DNA from: Alphaproteobacteria bacterium
Lineage (GTDB): Bacteria > Pseudomonadota > Alphaproteobacteria > Rhodobacterales > Rhodobacteraceae
Assembly (NCBI GenBank): GCA_030431485.1
Contig: JAUIIR010000028.1
Coordinates: 1 to 49,858, forward strand
Length of the DNA: 49,858 nucleotides
Direction: 5' to 3'
A program made the position numbers and the translations under genes. The notes beneath the pieces were generated by a model that searched no databases, was not told the origin of the DNA, and saw only the letters and a program-made list of their open reading frames with translations. Below, one piece after another: positions 16,497-25,559 of this stretch (position 1 is the first letter of the stretch; every line of letters starts with the position of its first letter).

Positions 16497-19317
16497 GCAG
16501 ACGTTCCCCCTTTGGATCATAGGCACAGGCGTCCGTAACACGAGCCAGATAGGTTTCTCCGAGGTTAAAGACGGTCACGTCCTGTCCTACCAGACTGCGC
16601 CCGCCGTTGATCATCGCCAAGGCAATCGCACGATCCAGTGTTGGGCTGTAGTAGCTGCTCGTTACAAATCCCAATGACCTGCGCGTGTCACCTGGTGCAA
16701 GGATATGTGCCCCTGTCGGTAGGGGCACGTTTGTGCTCTGAAGCCCGACCAGCTGTCGGCGATCGTTGCGGTTGGCTTCGGGGGTAAAGAGCGAACGCCG
16801 TCCGAAATACTCGTCCTGCCTACTTGCGCGTGGTCCACCCCAGCCGAGGTCATGGGGCATGGTCACTCCATCCGTATCCTTGCCGATCAGGACATACCCC
16901 TTTTCCGCTCTCAGCAGCATCAGGGCTTCCAGACCGATCCAACGCGCGCCATGAGCCGTCCCGGCTGCGTCTAAGACTGCATGAAGTTCACCACCATACC
17001 GCGCTGGAACCGAGAGTTCCCATGACGCATCGCCCGTGAAACTGACCCGTGCAATTCGGAAGGGAATATCTTTCCAGCGGGTTTCGGCCACAGACATATG
17101 GGGGATGTCGGGAACAGAAAATCCGGCGTCTGCAAGGATCGCGCGCGCCAAAGGCCCGCTGACTGTGAGGGTCGCCCAATGCGCGGTTACATCATGCAGG
17201 AAGACGCGGGACGGATCGAACCTGTCCTGACGCGCTTCTTCAAGGATCAGCCGGACAGAGCCGACATGGCTGGATGAGGCTGATACGATGAACCGATCCT
17301 CGGCCAGGCGCAGAACCACGCCATCGTCATGCACGATCCCCGCTTCCGACAACATGAAGCCATAGCGGGCGCGACCGGGTTTGAGTGTGGACATGCGCAC
17401 GTAGCCGCAAAAATCGAGCAGCTCCGCCGCGCCGGGGCCAATCACCTCGATCTTTCCCAATGGCGACGCGTCGTAAAGACCAGCGGCCTGACGTGCGGTA
17501 CGCGCCTCGTCCTGCTGGGCAGTTGCTTCATCCTCGCCGTAATACGCCGGCCGAAGCCAGCCGCCATATTCGCGGAACTTCGCGCCACATGTGCGATGCT
17601 GCGGCTCGAGCGCCAGACGTTTCGGTGGCGAAAATGCCTCTCCGCGGCGCATGCCACCGATAACGGACAGGGGCACAGGTGTGAACGGGGGGCGATAGGT
17701 TGTTGTGCCGGTTTCCGCAATGGTTCGATCTGTCAGGACGGCCATCGCCGCAAGCCCTGCGAAATTGGCATTCCGCCCCTGATCCGTTGCCATTCCGAGG
17801 GTGGTATAGCGCTTCAGGTGTTCAACGGACTGATAGCCCTCTTGCGCGGCGATCCGAACATCCTTGAGTGTGACGTCATTCTGCGGGTCTATCCAGACTC
17901 GACCCTTGATGCCGGGATCGGGGCGTATGGGGTCAAGCGCCCATCCCCGATCGACGGCACGTGGTGCAGGGGCTGCGCCGCTCCCCGCGGCGTGGCCTTG
18001 CTCCAATGCGGCTGCAAGACCAAACGCGCCGTTTGCCGCTCCCACCGTTCGGATTGGCGAGGTTCCGGCGCGGGGGATCAGGCTATCGGACGCTTTGTCT
18101 AGGTCCAGCTTCCCGCCTGCCTGACAATGCAGATGTACGGACGGTGTGAAACCGCCTGACACAAGGACCGTGTCGCAATCCAAATGTGTTCCATCGACCG
18201 TGACGGCACCAACCTCGCGATGTCCATGGGCGCGGGTGATCTTAGCGCCACGGATGATGCGCATACCGTCGGGCGCGGGCGGAGTGTCTTTCCGCGCATC
18301 GACCAGCGTGACCTGGCATCCGGCTTTGGCCAGTGCAGCTGCAACGGCATAGGGTGCGTCCCCTGCACACCCGATCACGATCCGTCGCCCGGCAACTGCT
18401 CCGTAAAGAACGAGATGATGCAAGGCCGCCTCACAGGACATGATCCCCGGCAAATCATTATTTGCGAACCACAGCGGGCGTTCGATGGCCCCTGCCGCCA
18501 GAACGACATTCTGCGCTCGAATACGCCAATGCACGTTCGTTTGATCCTCGCGGCGCTGCCATGCGGCGTAAGACCCGTGATCAAATGCGCCCCAGAGCAC
18601 GGTATCGGTCAGAATGCGACCGCCTGCCGCTTTGACCGCGTTGCAGGTTGTGGCTGCGAAGTCTGTCCAAGGAGCACCGTCGATCTCTCCACCACGCCAG
18701 CGCAGGCTGCCACCTACGGCACGGGCTTCATCTACCAACCAGACCTGACGACCGTTGCGGGCAGCAGCGGCTGCGGCGGCTAGTCCAGCCGGGCCGGCGC
18801 CAATCACCAGTAAGTCGCAGGCTGCATTCATTACAGGCGTGTCTGCCGGAGGATGGTGCGTCGCATCAAGTTTGCCCAAGCCCGCCATCTCGCGGATCAG
18901 CGGTTCCCACCGCATCCAGCCAAGCGCCATGAAGGTCTTGTAGTAGAACCCTGCGGGTAGAAACCTGTGAGCGAGATCTAGTAATCCAAAGCGATCACGT
19001 GCGGCATCCGGCGCTGCGTTGACCGACTGCAGCACCATCCCATTGCGCAATTTCTCGGTTGTCGCGCGGACATTCGGTGTCGTCTTCCCGTCAAATGTGA
19101 CGTCCAGAATGGCGTTCGGTTCTTCGCCACCCAAACCCCATAATCCGCGTGGGCGGTGGTATTTAAAACTGCGGCCCAGAATACGTGGCCCACCCGCCAA
19201 CAAGGCCGATGCAAGGGTATCCCCGGCAAACCCGCTCAGCGGCTGGCCGTCAAAAGTAAACCATACCGGCTTGCGTCGGTCCACATCGCCAAGTTCCGGG
19301 TGGCGCCAGCCGCTCAT
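16489..19317 (-). CDS. soxA: Sarcosine oxidase alpha subunit
   Basis: This 942-aa subunit is the largest of the cytoplasmic complex that oxidises sarcosine to glycine, H2O2 and a THF-bound one-carbon unit. Its layout is an N-terminal Fer2_4-type domain (about 1-110, with FAGDTLASALLA and GRSFKYHRPRG), an NAD/FAD-type Rossmann core (LLVIGAGPAGLAAAAAAA near 170), a second half (PLWFANNDLPGIMS), and a C-terminal GcvT-like folate domain from about 570 (AKFREYGGWLRPAYYGEDEA). The start chosen is the ATG at 19317, overlapping the soxD stop (ATGA). The longer frame from 19413 shadows soxD. The length is normal for SoxA. Confidence 0.95.
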   Translation of the reverse strand: MSGWRHPELGDVDRRKPVWFTFDGQPLSGFAGDTLASALLAGGPRILGRSFKYHRPRGLWGLGGEEPNAILDVTFDGKTTPNVRATTEKLRNGMVLQSVNAAPDAARDRFGLLDLAHRFLPAGFYYKTFMALGWMRWEPLIREMAGLGKLDATHHPPADTPVMNAACDLLVIGAGPAGLAAAAAAARNGRQVWLVDEARAVGGSLRWRGGEIDGAPWTDFAATTCNAVKAAGGRILTDTVLWGAFDHGSYAAWQRREDQTNVHWRIRAQNVVLAAGAIERPLWFANNDLPGIMSCEAALHHLVLYGAVAGRRIVIGCAGDAPYAVAAALAKAGCQVTLVDARKDTPPAPDGMRIIRGAKITRAHGHREVGAVTVDGTHLDCDTVLVSGGFTPSVHLHCQAGGKLDLDKASDSLIPRAGTSPIRTVGAANGAFGLAAALEQGHAAGSGAAPAPRAVDRGWALDPIRPDPGIKGRVWIDPQNDVTLKDVRIAAQEGYQSVEHLKRYTTLGMATDQGRNANFAGLAAMAVLTDRTIAETGTTTYRPPFTPVPLSVIGGMRRGEAFSPPKRLALEPQHRTCGAKFREYGGWLRPAYYGEDEATAQQDEARTARQAAGLYDASPLGKIEVIGPGAAELLDFCGYVRMSTLKPGRARYGFMLSEAGIVHDDGVVLRLAEDRFIVSASSSHVGSVRLILEEARQDRFDPSRVFLHDVTAHWATLTVSGPLARAILADAGFSVPDIPHMSVAETRWKDIPFRIARVSFTGDASWELSVPARYGGELHAVLDAAGTAHGARWIGLEALMLLRAEKGYVLIGKDTDGVTMPHDLGWGGPRASRQDEYFGRRSLFTPEANRNDRRQLVGLQSTNVPLPTGAHILAPGDTRRSLGFVTSSYYSPTLDRAIALAMINGGRSLVGQDVTVFNLGETYLARVTDACAYDPKGERLHG

Positions 19318-19580
19318 GATGCTTTTCCGGGTAATGCGGCGCATGACTTGACTTCGCGCGTGGTGGTGTCGCGGGTCATGACAAAGAATTCGCCACAGGT
19401 GAGGTGAACCCACACTTCGCGCGCGGTGCCTTTCGGCGCGTCATTGCCATACAGGTAATCAGCCCAGACTGCGTCCGATACATCGGGCGCTGGCTCAGGA
19501 CGTGTCTTTCCGGCCTCGGCGGCAAAGAGAAATTCGGTCTCGTCACGGGGACCGCAGAAAGGGCAGGGGAAAATCTGCAT
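19314..19580 (-). CDS. soxD: Sarcosine oxidase delta subunit
   Basis: This 88-aa zinc-binding small subunit has a ligand set C6 and C9 (CPFCGPRDETEF) with H59 and C62 (VHLTCGEFF), which is the SoxD signature, together with WADYLYGNDAPKG. It overlaps soxA by ATGA and lies 48 bp after soxB. SoxD has a structural role in the heterotetramer. Size and order (B-D-A-G) are canonical. Confidence 0.95.
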   Translation of the reverse strand: MQIFPCPFCGPRDETEFLFAAEAGKTRPEPAPDVSDAVWADYLYGNDAPKGTAREVWVHLTCGEFFVMTRDTTTREVKSCAALPGKAS

Positions 19581-19628
19581 GGTTTCTTGTCTGCCTATCG
19601 CTGTTCCATTTGAGGCATAAGGGTCTCC

Positions 19629-20879
19629 CTAATGAGCGATGCCGGAACCGGCGGCTTCGTCGATCAAACGGCCATGTTCGAACCTGTCCAGGTCGAAGGG
19701 ACGGCTGATCTCGTGGTGCTCTCCAGTTGCCATGAGATGTGACAACAACCAGCCGCCGGCAGGAATTGCCTTGAACCCGCCAGTGCCCCAGCCGCAATTG
19801 ACGAAGAGGCCAGCAGGTCCGACCGGCCCGATCACGGGCGAACTGTCGGGGACCACATCAACAACGCCGGCCCATTGCCGCAGTAACTTGAGCTGTGCGA
19901 AGGCCGGGAACATCTCCAAAAGACCTGAAATCACGGTTTCCTGGGCTGGGAGGTTGCCTTTTTGCCCGTGGGTGGGAACCCGATCCAGTCCACCCCCGAA
20001 CACCAGTTCGCCCTTGTCGGATTGGCTCACATAGGTGCCCGTGCCAAGATAAAGCAGAACAGTGTCGAGTATCGGCTTGACCGGCTCTGAAACGAAAGCC
20101 TGCAAGGCATAGGTATGAATCGGCAACCGGACCCCGGCCATTGCAGCAAGACCAGGCGTCGCGCCTGCTGCTGCGAGGCCCACGCGATTGGTGCGAATTG
20201 GGCCCAGATTGGTTTCGACACCCGTGATCTGCCCGGCCTCAATGGTAAGGTCTTTGACCGTGCAGTTCTCGATAATATCGACGCCGAGGGCGCTGGCGGC
20301 GCGGGCATATCCCCACGCAACCGCATCGTGCCTCGCCACACCGGCGCGTCCCTGCCAGACGCCACCCAAGCATTTGAAGCGTGCACCCTCTGTCTGGTTG
20401 AGGAGGGGAATGCGGCGCTGCGCCTCGTCGGCGCTCATCAGACGGCCATCGACCCCGTTGATCTGCATGGCATTTGCGATCCGAGCGCAGATTTCCATCT
20501 GCGCGGGTGTGTGTGCTGCAATCAGCATTCCACGTTGCGAGAGCATCACGTTGTAGTTCAGCTCTTTCGACAAGCCTTCGTAGAGCCGCAGCGACAGGTC
20601 GTATAGCGCAACGCTCTCGGGGTAAAAATAGTTGGACCGGACGGCGGTTGTGTTCCGCCCGGTATTGCCGCCGCCTATCCAGCCCCTTTCAAGTACGGCA
20701 ACTCTCGTGAGACCATGGTTTTCCGCGAGGTAGTATGCGGTTGCCAACCCATGGCCGCCTCCGCCCACGATGACCGCATCATAGGCGGATTTCGGCTTTG
20801 CTTTGGTCCACGCCGGACGCCAACCGCGATGGCCCGAAAGGCCCTCACGTAACAGGGAGAAAGCGGAGTACCGCTGCAT
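19629..20879 (-). CDS. soxB: Sarcosine oxidase beta subunit
   Basis: This 416-aa flavoprotein subunit carries the amine-oxidising site. The dinucleotide motif VIVGGGGHGLATAYYL lies near residues 37-52, with WIGGGNTGRNTTAVRSNYF following. H184 in AGVARHDAVAWG is the probable covalent FMN attachment site by analogy with corynebacterial SoxB. NCGWGTGGFKAIPAGG near the end matches the family. The opening ATG shares one base with the TetR stop (TAATG), so its translation may depend on reading of the regulator. The product demethylates sarcosine together with SoxA and SoxD. Confidence 0.95.
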   Translation of the reverse strand: MQRYSAFSLLREGLSGHRGWRPAWTKAKPKSAYDAVIVGGGGHGLATAYYLAENHGLTRVAVLERGWIGGGNTGRNTTAVRSNYFYPESVALYDLSLRLYEGLSKELNYNVMLSQRGMLIAAHTPAQMEICARIANAMQINGVDGRLMSADEAQRRIPLLNQTEGARFKCLGGVWQGRAGVARHDAVAWGYARAASALGVDIIENCTVKDLTIEAGQITGVETNLGPIRTNRVGLAAAGATPGLAAMAGVRLPIHTYALQAFVSEPVKPILDTVLLYLGTGTYVSQSDKGELVFGGGLDRVPTHGQKGNLPAQETVISGLLEMFPAFAQLKLLRQWAGVVDVVPDSSPVIGPVGPAGLFVNCGWGTGGFKAIPAGGWLLSHLMATGEHHEISRPFDLDRFEHGRLIDEAAGSGIAH

Positions 20880-21547
20880 TAGGTCAAACCCAGCTTTTCT
20901 ACGTCCTCCAGAAATGTGGCGAGCGCTTCGGGGTCCGGATCCTGCCCGGTGAAGCCTTTCAGATAAGGGCGGACCCGGGCAAGTCGTTCGGCAATCGGTT
21001 CTCGGACATCCAGAGCGTGATAGCCCAACTGCATGAAATAGAGGATGCGTGCGCGGGCATCTGCCTCGGCTGCATCAAAGCCATGGCACAAGAACATTTC
21101 TGTCACCGCAGCAAGGCGGACGCTGTCCGCTCTATCGACCCTTTCACGCAGCGCTTCATCGCGGCGGGCCCACTCGCGGACCGCAAAATCCATGCCACTG
21201 TCAAACATCGTCGGATCAAGGAAGCAGCGAAAGAAATTGAAAACCGCTTCTGAAATGCTCGCTACCGAAAGAGCGCATTGGCTGGTGATAGACGCGGTGT
21301 TGCGGATTTCCCACTCCTCCAGCAAGGCGCGCAGGAGGTCGTCCCGGTTCTCGAAATACCAGTAGAAACTGGATCGGGACACACCCATCCGTTCGGCGAG
21401 GGTCAGGATTTTCACCTGCCCGACACCATCCCGCACCAAAGTGTCCCGCGCCATGTTCAGCCAGTCTTCGCGCGTGACTTTGACATGTCCGCCAAGTGGC
21501 TCGCGCTCTGGGTCATTTCGGTGAAGAATGGGGGCATCGTCGCGCAT
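20879..21547 (-). CDS. TetR-family transcriptional regulator
   Basis: This 222-aa TetR/AcrR-type repressor has an N-terminal HTH (VTREDWLNMARDTLVRDGVG, then ILTLAERMGVSRSSFYWYFE near residues 47-66) and a variable helical ligand domain. It sits inside the run between the MttB homologue (3 bp gap) and soxB (TAATG overlap) instead of diverging from a target. It probably regulates an internal promoter or the whole methylamine block, and it is co-made with its targets. The ligand is unknown; a methylated amine such as dimethylglycine or sarcosine is a reasonable guess. Confidence 0.9.
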   Translation of the reverse strand: MRDDAPILHRNDPEREPLGGHVKVTREDWLNMARDTLVRDGVGQVKILTLAERMGVSRSSFYWYFENRDDLLRALLEEWEIRNTASITSQCALSVASISEAVFNFFRCFLDPTMFDSGMDFAVREWARRDEALRERVDRADSVRLAAVTEMFLCHGFDAAEADARARILYFMQLGYHALDVREPIAERLARVRPYLKGFTGQDPDPEALATFLEDVEKLGLT

Positions 21548-21550
21548 GGG

Positions 21551-23107
21551 TCAGCTTTCCGGTGGGGCACCGCCTTCAGCGGTTCGTTTTTCGATGAAGG
21601 CCCTCAGCGCATTCAGCCGGTCGGGCGGTGTGGCCAGATCAGGCTCTTCCGCCAGAATTCTTTCCCAGACAGCAGTGGCCCGTGTGCTGGCATCCTTTGC
21701 GCCGCGATCTGTCCAAGTCCCGAAATTCGCATAGTCATGCACGATTGGTGGGTAGAACTCGGTCGTGTAGCGTTCCATGGTTTGCGGCGCGGCAAAGAAA
21801 TGCCCGGTGGGCGCAACGTGCGACAGCGCGTTGGCAAAACCGATTTCATCCAGGCCGGCCTTTGCCCCGGCACAGAGTTCGGCCACCATGTTTAGCACTT
21901 CGACATCCGTCACGATCTTTTCGTAGCTGACCGAAAGACCGCCCTCAAGCCATCCAGCCGAGTGGATGATCACCGTGGCCCCGGCCAGAAGACAGCCCCA
22001 AAGACCCAGCTGGTTTTCGTTTGCGGCCTGAACATCATTCAGATTGGACGCCGAACCGGCAGCCGAGCGCCATGGCAGCCCGAGCATCCGTGCCATTTGT
22101 CCTGCTGCGAGCGAGGCTTGAAAATGGGCAGGTGTTCCAAAAGCTGGTGCACCGGACTTCATGTCCACGTTAGAAGTAAAGGTGCCATAGCAGACAGGAG
22201 CGCCAGGTCGGGCCAATTGCGTCAGTGTAATTGCGGCAAGGCATTCTGCATGAGACAGTGTTATCGCCCCTGCCACGGTGATGGGCGCCATGGCCCCCAT
22301 GAGAGTGAAGGGAGTGACGATGGAAAGTTGCCCGTGACGGGCAAAGTCGATCAGCCCCTGCGCCATAGGAATGTCGAGGCATCTGGGGCTGTTGGTGTTG
22401 ATGATCGTATACGCATGCGCGCCCGCCCGGAACGCATCGTCATCGAGACCGCGGGCGATCTTGAGCATCTCGAAGTTATCGAGGGTTTGTGGCGTGCCAC
22501 GGGCAAAGAGGAACGGAAACTTGTCGGTCAGTTCCATCTGCGCAAGCGTCGTGAAATAGTGGCGCAGATTGGTTGGAATATCCTGTGGCTCGACCGAGGG
22601 GCTCATCATCTGGAAGACGTCAAAGTGGTGCGAGATGCGGGTGTATTCCTTGAAGTCGCGCCCTGATCCCGGACGCCGCCCGCGTTTGAGATCGGTCGCG
22701 TGGGGGGCTCCGGCACCAGGTTGAAAAGCAAGGGCACCCAGCTCGAGGATAACATCCCTAGTGGGAGCACCCGCATGACACCGGATCGACCTTGGCGCGG
22801 TTTCAAGCGCGGCTGCCACGATTTCACGACCAAGATAAACCATCTCGTTCTCGACCCGCGCGCCTGCGGCGGCATAGATTTGCCGCGCTTCGGGCAAGAG
22901 CACCTTCATCCCGAGTTCTTCCAGCATCTGCAGCGCGGTCTCGTGCATGTTCGCCGCTTCGTCGTCGGAAAAGACTGACATGATCGGGAACGGATTGCGC
23001 AATTGCCGGTACTTCGTAGATCGGTCAGTCGGCGCAGCCCCGTCGGTTCCGGAGCCACGTCGTCGTCCGGCACGGCGGCCTGACGTGCGGTCTGCTGTCA
23101 AGGTCAT
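21551..23107 (-). CDS. MttB-family methyltransferase, non-pyrrolysine type
   Basis: This 518-aa protein belongs to the trimethylamine methyltransferase superfamily (MttB, COG5598). No in-frame TAG interrupts it, so it is of the non-Pyl type; one characterised member demethylates glycine betaine, and others act on different quaternary amines. Recognisable parts are MHETALQMLEELGMKVLLPE, FKEYTRISHHFDVFQMMSP, TPFTLMGAMAPITVAGAITL and GAPVCYGTFTSNVDMKSGAP. Such enzymes usually pass the methyl group to a corrinoid protein, but no corrinoid protein or reactivase is encoded in this window. It overlaps the upstream dimethylglycine-dehydrogenase-like gene by ATGA. Together with that gene and soxBDAG it would complete a betaine-to-glycine sequence. 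Confidence 0.9.
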   Translation of the reverse strand: MTLTADRTSGRRAGRRRGSGTDGAAPTDRSTKYRQLRNPFPIMSVFSDDEAANMHETALQMLEELGMKVLLPEARQIYAAAGARVENEMVYLGREIVAAALETAPRSIRCHAGAPTRDVILELGALAFQPGAGAPHATDLKRGRRPGSGRDFKEYTRISHHFDVFQMMSPSVEPQDIPTNLRHYFTTLAQMELTDKFPFLFARGTPQTLDNFEMLKIARGLDDDAFRAGAHAYTIINTNSPRCLDIPMAQGLIDFARHGQLSIVTPFTLMGAMAPITVAGAITLSHAECLAAITLTQLARPGAPVCYGTFTSNVDMKSGAPAFGTPAHFQASLAAGQMARMLGLPWRSAAGSASNLNDVQAANENQLGLWGCLLAGATVIIHSAGWLEGGLSVSYEKIVTDVEVLNMVAELCAGAKAGLDEIGFANALSHVAPTGHFFAAPQTMERYTTEFYPPIVHDYANFGTWTDRGAKDASTRATAVWERILAEEPDLATPPDRLNALRAFIEKRTAEGGAPPES

Positions 23108-25506
23108 GCGCGCATCGCCTTTCCCTCGGGGTCATAGGGTGATGCCGGGATCACCTTGGCCTTGCGTTCGACGCCGACGATATGCGTTGACAGGGCGGTT
23201 CCTGGTGCCGCCATATCACGGTCCAGCATGGCCAGAGCCAACGACTTGGCCAACGTGTGCCCGTAACCGCCAGACGTTACAAAGCCGACGCGTTTGCCAT
23301 CCTTCCAAACCGGTTCGTAGCCGCTGGCGTCGGAGTCTCCGGGTTCGACTTCGAGCATCGCAATTACCTGTGCCGGCGGGGCATCTCTCTCCTTGAGAGC
23401 GGCTTGTTTGCCGACGAAATCCTTGGACCAGTCGATCCAGCGATCCATTCCTGTTTGTGCTGCGGTGTACCCTTGTGTGAATTCTGCGCTCCAGATGCCG
23501 AAGCTCTTTTCAAGCCGCAGGCTAAGAAGCGCATTGAAGCCGTATTCCCGAATGCCGTGCTCTGCACCCGCCGCAAGCAGGGCGCGGCGCAGCCCTATGT
23601 GATCCATTGCGTGACAGTGGATTTCGTAGCCCAGTTCGCCCGCGACCGAGAGGCGGCCCACTTTGCAGCGATGGAGGCCGATATCGAATTGTCCGCAGCC
23701 CATGAAGGGCAGGTCGCCTACGGAACCGTCGGTCAGAGATTCAATCACCTTTCGCGAATTCGGTCCGGCAAGCGAGAATCCGACCGTGTCATCGGAGATA
23801 TCGCGTAGCGTGACACCGGATTCCATGTGGTCATGGAACCAGCGCATATGCCATTCGCGCAGATAGTAGCTTCCCATGATCCACCAGGTGCCATCGCCCC
23901 AATTGAATACTGTCAAGTCACCTTTGAGCTTGCCGGTTTCGGACAGCATCGGGGCCAATCGCGCGCGCCCTGCTGCGGGCAGTCTTGAGGCCATGATGCG
24001 ATCGAGCCAGGACTCAGCCGCGTTGCCGGACACCTCGAACCGGGAGAAACCCGAGATGTCCAGCAGGCCGACGCCGTTCCGCACCGCCTTGCATTCCTCG
24101 GCCACAATCTGATGGGCGTTGGAGCGCTTCAAAGTCGGTTTCTCGGCGAAGTCTTCGGACGGCGCAAAATATAATGGAACTTCCAGACCATAGCTCGCGC
24201 CCCAGCGGCATCCCGCAGAGGTCATGTCGGCATGTGCAGGGGCCATCTTCAGTGGGCGACCAGCCGGTAATTGTTCATTAGGATAGGTCATCACGAAACG
24301 ACGTGTGTAGAACTGGCCCGTGGTTTCCTTGATGAAGCGCTTGTTGCCCGCGTAGTCCCCATACCGCGCAACATCCATTCCGAAGACATCTGCTTCAGGC
24401 TCGCCGTGGATCATCCATTCAGCAAGCGACTTGCCGACGCCGCCGCCCTGAAGGAACCCAGCCATGACGGCACAAGCACTCCAATACCCGCGCTTGCCGC
24501 GCACCGGGCCTACCAGAGGATTGCCGTCAGGCGAGAAGGTAAACGCCCCGTTGACCCAGGTTTTCACGCCCACTTCTTGAAGGGCAGGATAGCGCTCGAA
24601 TCCGAGGGTAAGTTCCCGTTCAATCCGATCGGTGTCTTCCTGCTGCAGTTCGAACCCGTATTCCCACGGGGCTCCGTCCATCATCCAATGTTCATGGTCG
24701 ATTTCGTAAATACCCAGAAGGATGCCCTTCTGATCCTGACGCATGTAGGTGAACCCTTCGAGGTCCACGACCAACGGCAGTTCGCGGTCAAGTGCCGCCA
24801 CTTCCGGGATGGTGTCGGAAATCAGGTAGTGGTGATTGAGGGGGGAAACCGGAAGTTCAATTCCGGCCATGCGACCGACCTGCTTGGCCCAGAGTCCGGC
24901 GGCATTCACGACGTGCTCGCAGGTTACAGTACCCAATTCGGTGACCACCTGCCAACCGTCGGCGGTTTGATGTAGTTCGAGAACGCGGTTGTTCTCGATC
25001 ACTTCGGCACCACGCTTCTTGGCGGCACCAGCATAGGCGTGAACGGTGCCGGTCGTGTCGATATAGCCTTCGCGATCGGCCCACATGCCGCCAAGAATGT
25101 CGTGCGGCGACATGATCGGACAAAGTTCTGCGGCCTCTTCAGCGGTCACAAGCCGCACGTCCTCGATCCCGATGGACTGGAATGTGCGATATGCCGACTG
25201 CAACCATTCCCAACGGTCGGGCGTCCCGGCCAGCGAAAGGCCTCCAGTCATGTGCATCCCAACTGACTGGCCGGATTCCTGTTCGATCTCGGACAGCAGG
25301 TCGATGGTATAGGCCTGCAAGCTGGCGATGTTCGGATCGGCGTTCAATGCATGAAAACCGCCCGCTGCGTGCCAGCTCGACCCGGCAGTCAGAACCTTTC
25401 GTTCGATCAGGCAGACATCGGTCCAGCCGAACTTTGCAAGGTGATACAGGACGGATGCGCCGACCACGCCGCCTCCAATCACGACAACCCGATAGTGGCT
25501 TTTCAT
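23104..25506 (-). CDS. Dimethylglycine-dehydrogenase-like FAD/GcvT fusion
   Basis: This 800-aa two-part enzyme has an N-terminal DAO-type FAD domain with VVVIGGGVVGASVLYHL at residues 7-23 and the covalent-FAD histidine H46 in TAGSSWHAAGGFHA. From about residue 430 it has a FAO_M/GcvT folate-binding region (RSNAHQIVAEECKAVRNGVG, then LLDISGFSRFEVSG). Dimethylglycine and sarcosine dehydrogenases have this form and remove an N-methyl group to THF. GGAGG lies just before the ATG. A gap of 53 bp separates it from the M81 gene, and it overlaps mttB by ATGA. It may act on dimethylglycine or another N-methyl amino acid such as N-methylproline. Confidence 0.92.
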   Translation of the reverse strand: MKSHYRVVVIGGGVVGASVLYHLAKFGWTDVCLIERKVLTAGSSWHAAGGFHALNADPNIASLQAYTIDLLSEIEQESGQSVGMHMTGGLSLAGTPDRWEWLQSAYRTFQSIGIEDVRLVTAEEAAELCPIMSPHDILGGMWADREGYIDTTGTVHAYAGAAKKRGAEVIENNRVLELHQTADGWQVVTELGTVTCEHVVNAAGLWAKQVGRMAGIELPVSPLNHHYLISDTIPEVAALDRELPLVVDLEGFTYMRQDQKGILLGIYEIDHEHWMMDGAPWEYGFELQQEDTDRIERELTLGFERYPALQEVGVKTWVNGAFTFSPDGNPLVGPVRGKRGYWSACAVMAGFLQGGGVGKSLAEWMIHGEPEADVFGMDVARYGDYAGNKRFIKETTGQFYTRRFVMTYPNEQLPAGRPLKMAPAHADMTSAGCRWGASYGLEVPLYFAPSEDFAEKPTLKRSNAHQIVAEECKAVRNGVGLLDISGFSRFEVSGNAAESWLDRIMASRLPAAGRARLAPMLSETGKLKGDLTVFNWGDGTWWIMGSYYLREWHMRWFHDHMESGVTLRDISDDTVGFSLAGPNSRKVIESLTDGSVGDLPFMGCGQFDIGLHRCKVGRLSVAGELGYEIHCHAMDHIGLRRALLAAGAEHGIREYGFNALLSLRLEKSFGIWSAEFTQGYTAAQTGMDRWIDWSKDFVGKQAALKERDAPPAQVIAMLEVEPGDSDASGYEPVWKDGKRVGFVTSGGYGHTLAKSLALAMLDRDMAAPGTALSTHIVGVERKAKVIPASPYDPEGKAMRA

Positions 25507-25559
25507 GGATGCCTCCCTACGATGACTCGCAGAACGCTAGCGCGTCCGGACAGACCTGT

